Source of the DNA: an uncultured Rhodocyclaceae bacterium
Lineage (GTDB): Bacteria > Pseudomonadota > Gammaproteobacteria > Burkholderiales > Rhodocyclaceae
DNA: 10,027 nt
Direction of reading: 5' to 3'
Assembly: GCA_903950295.1 (NCBI GenBank)
Contig: CAJBAP010000388.1
Coordinates: forward strand, 1 to 10,027
Shown here: one piece after another, positions 1 to 6,713 of the stretch
Layout: each line of letters opens with the position of its first letter
How positions within the stretch are numbered: the first letter of the stretch is position 1
Program-made: the position numbers and the translations under genes
The notes under the pieces: model-generated
What the model was told of the DNA's origin: nothing
What the model saw: only the letters and a program-made list of their open reading frames with translations
Database searches by the model: none

Positions 1-1
1 C

Positions 2-2461
2 GCCGTGCCCGGGCAGGAATATGCCGCGACCATCGTGACGCGCGGCCGCCTGACGACGCCGCAGGAGTTCGGCGACATCATCATCAGGAGCGACGTGCGC
101 GGCGCGACCGTGCGCGTGAAGGACATCGCCCGTGTCGAACTCGGTGCGCAGGATTACTCGATCGCGGCACGTGTCGATGGCCAGCCGACCGCCGCCATCG
201 CCGTGCGCATGTCGCCGGGAGCCAACGCGCTCGACACCGCCAGGGCGGTCAAGGAAACCATGGCCCGGCAGGCGCAGTATTTCCCCAAGGGCATCGACTG
301 GATGGTGCCCTACGATACCTCGACCTTCGTCGACATCTCGATCCGCGAAGTGGTGAAGACGTTGATCGAGGCGATGATCCTCGTCGTGCTGGTGATGTAC
401 CTGTTCCTCGAGAATGTACGCGCCACCTTCATCCCGACCATCGTCGTGCCGGTGGCGCTGTTCGGCGCGCTGATCGGCCTGTACATTCTGGGCTATTCGA
501 TCAACGTGCTGACCCTGTTCGCCATGGTCCTGGCGATCGCCATCGTTGTTGATGACGCCATCGTCGTGGTCGAAAACGTCGAACGCATCATGAGCGAGGA
601 GGGACTCGCCCCACGCGAGGCGACCTACAAGGCGATGGGGCAGATCTTCGGCGCCATCATCGCCATCACCCTCGTGTTGTCCGCCGTGTTCGTGCCGATG
701 GCATTCTTCGGCGGCTCGACCGGCGCCATCTACCGCCAGTTTGCCGTGACGCTGGTGCTGACCATGGTCTTTTCGGCCCTGATGGCGCTGACGCTGACCC
801 CGGCGCTGTGTGCGACCCTGCTCAAGCACGAGGCCGGCCGCGATGACGTTCTGCCCTCGACCGGCTTCTTCGGCTGGTGGAACCGCTTCTTCGCTGCGAC
901 CGTAAAGCGCTACATCGGCGGTACGCGCCGCATGCTGGGACGCCCCGGCCGCTGGCTGATCGTCTATGCGACCATCCTCGCTGCCACCGGTTGGCTGTTC
1001 ATGAAGCTGCCGGGCAGTTTCCTGCCCAGTGAGGACCAGGGTTACTTCCTCAGCATCGTGCAGTTGCCACCGGGTGCAACGCGTGAGCGTACGCTCGAGG
1101 TGCTCTCGACCGTCGAGCAGCACTATCTGGCCCAGAAGGAGGTGGCGCACGTGATCGGTGTCGCCGGCTTCTCTTTCTTCGGCCGTGGCCAGAATGCGGC
1201 CATCACCTTTGTGCGGCTGAAGGACTGGGACGAGCGGCCGAACAAGGAAAGCAGTGCCGAGTCGCTGGTGCAGCGCGCCAACATGGCTTTCTTCCGCATC
1301 AAGCAGGCGATGATCTTCGCCATCAACGTACCACCGATTCCCGAACTGGCGGCGGTCGGTGGTTTCGACTTCCGCCTGCAGGACCGCGGCAGCCTGGGTC
1401 GGGAAAAGCTGCTCGAGGCGCGCAACATGGCGCTGGGTCTGGCGGGCAAGCAACCGGCCCTGATCGGCGTGCGCCCCGAGGGGCAGGAAGCCGCCCCGCA
1501 GGTGCTGCTCGATGTCGATCGTCTCAAGGCGCGTGCGCTCGGCATCGATCTCGCCGACCTCAACGAAACACTGCAATCGACACTGGGCACCGCCTACATC
1601 AACGACTTCGTGCGCCAGGGCCGCATCCTCCGCGTGCAGATGCAGGCCGAGGAAGACGTGCGGCGTACACCGGCAGACATCATGCGCCTGCCGGTGAAGA
1701 ACGTGCGCGGCGACATGATTCCGCTGGCAGAAATTGCCACGGCGAAGTGGACTCTCGGTGCGCCCAAGCTCGATCGCTATAACGGCCTGCCGTCGATGAA
1801 GCTCTCCGGCAGTGCCGCGCCGGGCCGCTCGACCGGCGAAGCGATGGCGGCGATGGAGGCAGTGGCGCAGCAGTTGCCGCCGGGTGTCGGTTTCGAGTGG
1901 TCGGGTACCTCGTTCGAGGAGCGCCAGTCGGGCACCCAGGCGCCCTTCCTGTTCGCCGTCTCTCTGATCGTCGTTTTCCTCTGCCTGGCTGCGCTTTACG
2001 AGAGCTGGTCGATCCCCTTCGCGGTGATGCTGGTGGTGCCGCTCGGCATCTTCGGCGCGGTGCTGGCGGTGACGCTGCGTGGCCTGCCCAACGATGTCTA
2101 TTTCAAAGTCGGCCTGATCGCCATCATCGGTTTGTCGGCGAAGAACGCCATCCTGATCATCGAATTCGCCCGCGAATTGCAGGAGCAGGGCATGGAACTG
2201 ATCGAGGCGACGCTGGAAGCCTGCCGCCTGCGTTTCCGCCCGATCCTGATGACCTCGATCGCCTTCATCTTCGGGGTGCTGCCGCTGGCGATATCAACCG
2301 GCGCCGGTGCCAACAGCCGCCATGCCATCGGCACCGGCGTGATGGGCGGCATGATCACCGCGACGGTGCTGGCGGTATTTCTCGTGCCGGTATTTTTCGT
2401 TGTCGTGCGGCGCATTTTCCCCGGTCACGCTCGCCATCATGAGGAGAAGCGCGATGTCTAA
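2..2461 (+). CDS. RND multidrug efflux pump, inner-membrane subunit (AcrB/MexB type), 5' partial
   Basis: This is the proton-driven inner-membrane transporter of a tripartite drug efflux pump (HAE1 family). It takes hydrophobic compounds from the periplasm or membrane and passes them to the outer-membrane channel. The window opens inside the gene, and the first full codon (GCC) is at base 2. By alignment from memory to AcrB, about 224 N-terminal residues are missing, leaving about 819 of an expected 1040-1050. The missing part covers TM1 and the first porter subdomains. The proton-relay residues are present: the Asp pair of VVDDAIVVVENV (bases 551-556, AcrB D407/D408), Lys in GLSAKNAILIIEF (2141-2143, K940) and Arg at 2231-2233 (R971). 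The switch loop GFSFFGRGQN lies at 1166-1195. GGSTGAIYRQF, FLCLAALYESWS and GVMGGM are family signatures. The last 8 bases overlap the channel gene, which indicates one operon. The AcrB/MexB subfamily is clear; substrates cannot be told from sequence. Confidence 0.96.
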   Translation, partial: AVPGQEYAATIVTRGRLTTPQEFGDIIIRSDVRGATVRVKDIARVELGAQDYSIAARVDGQPTAAIAVRMSPGANALDTARAVKETMARQAQYFPKGIDWMVPYDTSTFVDISIREVVKTLIEAMILVVLVMYLFLENVRATFIPTIVVPVALFGALIGLYILGYSINVLTLFAMVLAIAIVVDDAIVVVENVERIMSEEGLAPREATYKAMGQIFGAIIAITLVLSAVFVPMAFFGGSTGAIYRQFAVTLVLTMVFSALMALTLTPALCATLLKHEAGRDDVLPSTGFFGWWNRFFAATVKRYIGGTRRMLGRPGRWLIVYATILAATGWLFMKLPGSFLPSEDQGYFLSIVQLPPGATRERTLEVLSTVEQHYLAQKEVAHVIGVAGFSFFGRGQNAAITFVRLKDWDERPNKESSAESLVQRANMAFFRIKQAMIFAINVPPIPELAAVGGFDFRLQDRGSLGREKLLEARNMALGLAGKQPALIGVRPEGQEAAPQVLLDVDRLKARALGIDLADLNETLQSTLGTAYINDFVRQGRILRVQMQAEEDVRRTPADIMRLPVKNVRGDMIPLAEIATAKWTLGAPKLDRYNGLPSMKLSGSAAPGRSTGEAMAAMEAVAQQLPPGVGFEWSGTSFEERQSGTQAPFLFAVSLIVVFLCLAALYESWSIPFAVMLVVPLGIFGAVLAVTLRGLPNDVYFKVGLIAIIGLSAKNAILIIEFARELQEQGMELIEATLEACRLRFRPILMTSIAFIFGVLPLAISTGAGANSRHAIGTGVMGGMITATVLAVFLVPVFFVVVRRIFPGHARHHEEKRDV

Positions 2462-3935
2462 GCGCTTGCCCATCGCTCTTGCAATCGCTACTGCTCTGGC
2501 CGGTTGCTCCCTGGTGCCAGACTACCTGCGTCCTGCGCCGCCGGTGCCTGCCGCCTGGCCGACGCCGGAAAAAGTCGGCGCTGATGAAACTACTGCGCTA
2601 CAAGGCGGTCGAGCAAAAAACGCTCTCTTCGCCGTAGCGGATGGCGGGACGGCAAGACTGGTTGTCGACGCTGACTGGCGCGGCTTTTTTACCGATGCGT
2701 ACTTGCAACAACTTATCGCCACCGCTCTCGAAAACAACCGCGACATGCGGATCGCCGTGGCGCGTGTCGCCGAAGCCCGCGCCCTGGCCGGTATCGCACG
2801 GGCCGAGCGCTTTCCTGCCGTGGATGTCAATCTTCAGCAGCAGGCAGCTCGGATTCCTGGCGACCTGAGCTCATCCGGCCGGGAGATGATCAGCCGCCGC
2901 TACGATGCCAATCTTGGTATTGCTGCCTTTGAGCTGGATTTCTGGGGACGCGTGCAAAGCTTGGACGCAGCGGCACGTGCCAATTTTTTTGCCAGCGAAT
3001 ACGCACAAAGCGCCTTCCGGTTGACGCTGATTGCCGATGTGGCGTCAGCGTATTACAGCCTTATCGACCTGGATGCGCGTTTGACCCTTGCTGAAGACAC
3101 AGTGAAAAGCCGGGCGGATAGCCGTTATCTGATCGAGAAACGACGCGACGTCGGACTCGCAGGCGACCTCGATTTTCTTGCCGCCGATGGCACCTGGCAG
3201 AACGCGCGTGCCGACGTGGCACTCCTTGCACGGCAACGGGCCGCTGCTGAAAATGCCTTGCGCCTGATACTCGGCAGCGAAACAGGTGCCGCCGTCCCCA
3301 TCAACTCGGCGGGAGCGTCTGCTGCCGTCCCGCCAGCGCCGACTTTTCCTGCCGTGCCGGAAATCGCTGTCGGCCTGCCCTCTGACGTGTTGTTGCGCCG
3401 TCCCGACGTGCTTGCCGCAGAGCAGAAGCTGATCGCCGCCAACGCCAACATCGGTGCTGCCCGTGCGGCCTTTTTCCCGAAGATCGTGCTGACCGCCGTG
3501 GCTGGCAGCGCCAGCCCCGCGCTGGCCGGTTTGTTCGGTGGCGGCAGCAGTGCCTGGAGTTTTGTGCCGCTACTCAAATGGCCGCTGTTCGACGCCGGCC
3601 GTGCCGAGGGTAACGTTGATCTCGCCGAAGCGCGCAAGAACATTGCCGTTGCCGAGTACGAGAAGATCATTCAGCAGGCTTTCCGCGAGGTGGCCGATCT
3701 TCTCTCGGCAAATAAATATTACGTCGAACAGTTGCAGGCACTGGAGGCGGCAGCGAGCGCTCATGGTGAACGGCTCAAACGCGTCGAAGCGCGCCATACC
3801 GCCGGTGTATCCGGCTACCTGGAACTTCTCGATGCCCAGCGTGAGTGTTTTGTGGCACAGCAGTTGGTGCTAGTGACCAGCCGGGCTCTGGCCGTCACTG
3901 CGGCGAGCCTCTTCAAGGCGCTAGGCGGCAGTTGA
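2454..3935 (+). CDS. Outer-membrane efflux lipoprotein, OprM/NodT family
   Basis: This protein is the outer-membrane channel that completes the tripartite pump. It is a trimeric beta-barrel with a long periplasmic alpha-helical tunnel. The call is 493 residues, close to OprM's usual length. I chose ATG 2454 because GAGGAG (2441-2446) lies 7 bases upstream and because it gives a clean lipoprotein signal: MSKRLP, a hydrophobic stretch, then the lipobox LAGC with Cys18, followed by SLVPDY as in OprM. Upstream in-frame starts would bury this signal. Two outer-membrane-efflux repeats are visible, at about residues 82-274 and 303-490. The second opens with the family signature GLPSDVLLRRPDVLAAEQ (307-324) and continues into ANANIGAARAAFFPKIVLT. 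The C-terminus KALGGS is also typical. Residues 41-74 form a longer N-terminal linker than in OprM. The gene overlaps the pump gene by 8 bases, so translation is probably coupled. Homopolymer runs at 2615-2620, 2685-2690 and 2984-2990 do not break the frame. Confidence 0.95.
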   Translation: MSKRLPIALAIATALAGCSLVPDYLRPAPPVPAAWPTPEKVGADETTALQGGRAKNALFAVADGGTARLVVDADWRGFFTDAYLQQLIATALENNRDMRIAVARVAEARALAGIARAERFPAVDVNLQQQAARIPGDLSSSGREMISRRYDANLGIAAFELDFWGRVQSLDAAARANFFASEYAQSAFRLTLIADVASAYYSLIDLDARLTLAEDTVKSRADSRYLIEKRRDVGLAGDLDFLAADGTWQNARADVALLARQRAAAENALRLILGSETGAAVPINSAGASAAVPPAPTFPAVPEIAVGLPSDVLLRRPDVLAAEQKLIAANANIGAARAAFFPKIVLTAVAGSASPALAGLFGGGSSAWSFVPLLKWPLFDAGRAEGNVDLAEARKNIAVAEYEKIIQQAFREVADLLSANKYYVEQLQALEAAASAHGERLKRVEARHTAGVSGYLELLDAQRECFVAQQLVLVTSRALAVTAASLFKALGGS

Positions 3936-4018
3936 GCAGAATCCGTGCTGGTCAGCCCTGCAAAAATCAGCTACAGTTCCCGACCGTTTTCCAATAACCA
4001 TAAACCTGTGAGGTCATC
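3936..4018 (+). promoter_or_regulatory. hfq leader with candidate sigma-70 promoter
   Basis: This 83-base gap between the efflux channel and hfq is the longest gap in the window and is more AT-rich than its surroundings. A candidate promoter is TGGTCA (3949-3954), a 17-base spacer, and TACAGT (3972-3977). Each hexamer matches the consensus at 4 of 6 positions. It would start transcription near 3984 and leave a leader of about 35 bases. A Shine-Dalgarno GAGG (4010-4013) sits 5 bases before the hfq ATG. I see no hairpin followed by a T-run that could terminate efflux transcripts. The only palindrome, GCTG-GT-CAGC at 3947-3956, is too short. The promoter call rests on moderate matches only. Confidence 0.35.
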
Positions 4019-4255
4019 ATGAGCAACAAAGGGCAGATGCTACAAGACCCTTTTCTTAACACGCTGCGTCGCGAGCATATTCCGGTTTCCATCTATCTCG
4101 TGAATGGCATCAAACTGCAGGGTCAGGTCGAATCCTTCGATCAATACGTCGTGCTGCTCAAGAATACCGTCACCCAGATGGTCTACAAGCACGCCATCTC
4201 CACCGTAGTGCCCGCCCGCCCGGTCAGCATTAGTACCGAACCAGATCCGGAGTGA
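4019..4255 (+). CDS. hfq: RNA chaperone Hfq
   Basis: Hfq forms a ring-shaped hexamer with an Sm fold. It binds small regulatory RNAs and mRNAs, promotes their pairing and affects mRNA stability. The 78-residue product aligns along its length with E. coli Hfq. Sm1 covers [19 protein letters not shown] (residues 23-41), and Sm2 contains the signature MVYKHAIS. Proximal-face RNA-binding residues are present: Gln9, Asp10, Phe40, and Tyr43 where E. coli has Phe42, plus the pocket Tyr56-Lys57-His58. The rim patch is RREH (17-20) rather than RRER. The C-terminal tail is short and acidic (STEPDPE), far shorter than in E. coli. The start is fixed by GAGG 5 bases upstream and by the usual [12 protein letters not shown] opening. 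It is the first gene of the hfq-hflX-hflK-hflC cluster. The efflux channel lies upstream, where many betaproteobacteria have der. Confidence 0.98.
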   Translation: MSNKGQMLQDPFLNTLRREHIPVSIYLVNGIKLQGQVESFDQYVVLLKNTVTQMVYKHAISTVVPARPVSISTEPDPE

Positions 4256-4262
4256 TTCCACT

Positions 4263-4299
4263 GGTAGGTTGGTGGTTGGCCAATGTTTGAACGGCCAAC
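4263..4299 (+). promoter_or_regulatory. hflX start region: G-rich repeat plus hairpin enclosing the start codon
   Basis: The spacer ahead of hflX contains five GG pairs in 17 bases (4263-4279). The core GGTTGGTGGTTGG (4267-4279) fits a two-tier G-quadruplex pattern with loops TT, T and TT. Overlapping its end, GTTGGCC (4275-4281) is perfectly complementary to GGCCAAC (4293-4299). This 7-bp stem encloses an 11-base loop that contains the hflX ATG (4283-4285). The stem could extend by two G-U wobbles. The two structures share bases 4275-4279, so they could not form together. No good Shine-Dalgarno is present; GGTGG at 4271-4275 is the nearest candidate. A regulatory role is inference only, since 7-bp inverted repeats also occur by chance in 10 kb. 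Confidence 0.3.
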
Positions 4300-5473
4300 T
4301 GCCGGCGAGAATGCCCTGCTGGTTCAGTTGGATTTTGGCGACGGCGATTTTGCCGAACGATTATCCGAATTCGAATTGTTGGCGACCAGTGCTGGCGCGC
4401 GTCCGGTCGCCACGCTAACGGCACGCCGTGGACGGCCCGATCCGGCCACCTTTGCCGGTAAAGGCAAGGTAACGGAGATCCTCGCGGCCGCTACCGAGAC
4501 GGGTGCCGACCTGGTGCTGTTCAACCACGAACTGTCACCGGGGCAGCAGCGTAACCTCGAGAAGGCATTGGAGCGACGGGTCATTGATCGCACCGCACTA
4601 ATTCTCGACATCTTCGCCTTGCGCGCGAAGAGCCACGAGGGCAAGCTGCAGGTCGAATTGGCCCAACTCGAACACCAGATGACGCGCCTGGTGCGTGGAT
4701 GGACTCACCTCGAGCGCCAGAAAGGGGGCATCGGACTGCGCGGCCCCGGTGAAAAACAGCTGGAAACGGATCGGCGCCTGCTCGGCAAACGGGTCGCCCT
4801 GCTGAAAGATCGACTCAAATTGCTGGAGCGTCAGCGCGCCGTGCGGCGCAAACAGCGCAGCCGCGGTGAGGTGCTGTCGGTGTCGCTGGTCGGCTATACC
4901 AACGCCGGCAAAAGCACACTGTTCAATGCACTGACCAAGGCGGGCGCCTATACCGCCAACCAGTTGTTCGCCACGCTGGATACCACCTCGCGCCGCCTCT
5001 ACGTGCCGACCTGCGATCTGGCGGATGGCCGCTCGGGTTGCCAGATCGTGATTTCGGATACCGTTGGTTTCATCCGTGATTTGCCGCATGCCCTCGTGGC
5101 CGCCTTTCATGCCACGCTGGAAGAAACCGTGCATGCCGATTTGCTCTTGCATGTGGTCGATGCGGCCAGCCCCGACCGGGAGCAGCAGATGGAGGCGGTG
5201 GCCGAGGTGCTGGAAGAAATTGGTGCCGCTGCTGTCCCGCAAATCGTCGTCTGGAACAAGCTCGATCTGATTGCCGCCACGCCCGGAGTCGAGCGGGATG
5301 AGTGTGATAACATCGCCCGCGTTCGTGTCAGTGCCCGTACCGGTGCCGGACTCGAACTGCTGAGAGCGGCGCTGGCGGAAATGTCACTCAAGCTCGCAGC
5401 GCCTATTGAATTTGACAACTCACGATCCCATAACGAAACCCATGATCACCGGCATTCTGATGTCGCTCAATGA
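4283..5473 (+). CDS. hflX: GTPase HflX, ribosome-splitting factor
   Basis: HflX is a GTPase that binds the large ribosomal subunit and splits stalled or stress-arrested 70S ribosomes. The 396-residue product has the full family architecture. The N-terminal HflX domain spans about residues 1-105, and its opening MFERPTAGENALLV parallels E. coli MFDRYDAGEQAVLV. A helical middle domain follows, with the signature GGIGLRGPGEKQLETDRR (148-165). The G domain carries G1 GYTNAGKST (204-212), the switch region FATLDTTSR (229-237), G3 DTVGF (259-263), G4 NKLD (325-328) and G5 SAR (350-352). ATG 4283 is the only sensible start, because an in-frame TAG lies at 4265-4267 and no other start follows it. The gene begins 27 bases after hfq. 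Its last 14 bases overlap hflK and encode part of a His-rich tail (SHNETHDHRHSDVAQ). The tail is shorter than in E. coli, where HflX has 426 residues. Confidence 0.97.
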   Translation: MFERPTAGENALLVQLDFGDGDFAERLSEFELLATSAGARPVATLTARRGRPDPATFAGKGKVTEILAAATETGADLVLFNHELSPGQQRNLEKALERRVIDRTALILDIFALRAKSHEGKLQVELAQLEHQMTRLVRGWTHLERQKGGIGLRGPGEKQLETDRRLLGKRVALLKDRLKLLERQRAVRRKQRSRGEVLSVSLVGYTNAGKSTLFNALTKAGAYTANQLFATLDTTSRRLYVPTCDLADGRSGCQIVISDTVGFIRDLPHALVAAFHATLEETVHADLLLHVVDAASPDREQQMEAVAEVLEEIGAAAVPQIVVWNKLDLIAATPGVERDECDNIARVRVSARTGAGLELLRAALAEMSLKLAAPIEFDNSRSHNETHDHRHSDVAQ

Positions 5474-6713
5474 CCACGGCTGGGGTAACGACCCCGAGCG
5501 TGGCAACCGTAGCAATGGCAGTCGTAACAATCAAGGCCCGCCCGACCTCGATGAGCTCTGGCGCGACTTCAATCGTCGCCTGTCCGGCGCCTTCGGCAAG
5601 AAGCGTGGCGGCCCCGACAACTCCGGCAATGGCGGCAACGATGGCGGTGGCGGGCCCAGTTTCCCGTCACTGACCCCCGGCCAGTTTGGCGGCGGTATCG
5701 GTCTCCTGCTGGGCCTGGCCGCAGTGGTCTGGTTTGCCAGTGGTTTCTATATTGTCGATGCCAGTCAGCGCGGTGTGGTGTTGACGCTCGGCAAGTTCAG
5801 CGAGACGACGGATCCTGGTTTGCGCTGGCGCTTGCCCTGGCCGGTTCAGACGCACGAGGTCATCAATGTGACCGGCGTGCGCACAGTCGAGATCGGTTAT
5901 CGTGGCTCGGAAAAGAACAAGGTGCTCAAGGAAGCCCTGATGCTGACAGACGATGAGAACATCGTCAGCATGCAGTTCGCCGTGCAATATCTGCTGAAAG
6001 ATCCCAAGGATTACATCTTCAAGAACCGTCATCCGGACGATGCCGTGACCCAGGCCGCCGAGACGGCGATTCGCGAGGTGGTCGGCAAGAACCGCATGGA
6101 CTTCGTGCTTTACGAAGGGCGTGATGTGATTGCCGCCAATACGCAAAAATTGATGCAGGAAAACCTCGATCGCTATGAAACCGGCGTGCAGATTCGTGCG
6201 GTGACGATGCAGAGCACCCAGCCGCCCGAACAGGTACAGGCAGCCTTTGACGATGCCGTGAAGGCGGGGCAGGATCGTGAGCGGCAGAAGAATGAAGGCG
6301 AGGCCTATGCCAACGACGTGATTCCGCGGGCACGCGGTACGGCTTCGCGCCTGCTGCAGGAATCCGAAGGCTACCGGGCGCGCATGATCGCGACTGCAGA
6401 AGGCGAGGCCTCGCGCTTCTCCAAACTGTATGCCGAGTACGCGAAGGCACCGGAAGTGACGCGCCAGCGTCTCTATCTCGAAACCATGCAGCAAATTTAC
6501 GCCAACACCAGCAAGGTGCTGGTCGACACCAAGGGTTCAGGCAATCTGCTGTACTTGCCGCTCGACAAGCTGATGCAATCTACTGCCAACTCTGTCGTTA
6601 CGCCTGCCTCTGAGGTTGTTCCCGACCGGCCATCCGCACCGGCATCCGCCATGGAAAACCGTGATGTTCGCACGCGCGGTTCGCTGGGCTCACGTGAGCG
6701 GGGAGAGCGCTGA
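5460..6713 (+). CDS. hflK: HflK, SPFH-domain regulator of the FtsH protease
   Basis: HflK pairs with HflC to build a large membrane cage around the FtsH protease and modulates degradation of membrane proteins. I call 417 residues from ATG 5460, because MSLNDHGWGNDPERGN is the usual betaproteobacterial opening. Earlier in-frame starts (TTG 5406, ATG 5442) would lie deeper inside hflX. None of these starts has a strong Shine-Dalgarno, so the start is likely but not proven. Residues 1-75 are cytoplasmic and Gly/Asn-rich, with the conserved QGPPDLDELWRDF (25-37) as in E. coli HflK. One membrane segment covers about 78-99. The SPFH/band-7 domain follows (SQRGVVLTLGKF from 102), then a charged helical region rich in Glu, Ala and Arg, then NLLYLPLDKLM. 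The C-terminus is disordered and Arg-rich. The gene overlaps hflX by 14 bases and hflC by 1, which fits coupled translation and matched amounts of the two partners. Confidence 0.96.
   Translation: MSLNDHGWGNDPERGNRSNGSRNNQGPPDLDELWRDFNRRLSGAFGKKRGGPDNSGNGGNDGGGGPSFPSLTPGQFGGGIGLLLGLAAVVWFASGFYIVDASQRGVVLTLGKFSETTDPGLRWRLPWPVQTHEVINVTGVRTVEIGYRGSEKNKVLKEALMLTDDENIVSMQFAVQYLLKDPKDYIFKNRHPDDAVTQAAETAIREVVGKNRMDFVLYEGRDVIAANTQKLMQENLDRYETGVQIRAVTMQSTQPPEQVQAAFDDAVKAGQDRERQKNEGEAYANDVIPRARGTASRLLQESEGYRARMIATAEGEASRFSKLYAEYAKAPEVTRQRLYLETMQQIYANTSKVLVDTKGSGNLLYLPLDKLMQSTANSVVTPASEVVPDRPSAPASAMENRDVRTRGSLGSRERGER

Noticed and set aside
3500..3516. GGCTGGC / GCCAGCC hairpin with a 3-base loop
   Set aside because: It is in the middle of the channel gene, encodes conserved-looking AGSAS residues and is not followed by T residues, so it is a by-product of GC-rich codons.
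4253..4283. Possible hfq-hflX fusion, since both genes share a reading frame
   Set aside because: Two in-frame stops (TGA at 4253-4255 and TAG at 4265-4267) separate them, and both proteins have normal family ends.
5667..6494. A 275-codon open frame on the - strand opposite hflK
   Set aside because: Same reasoning: it lies wholly inside hflK, has no recognisable motif and no independent start signals.
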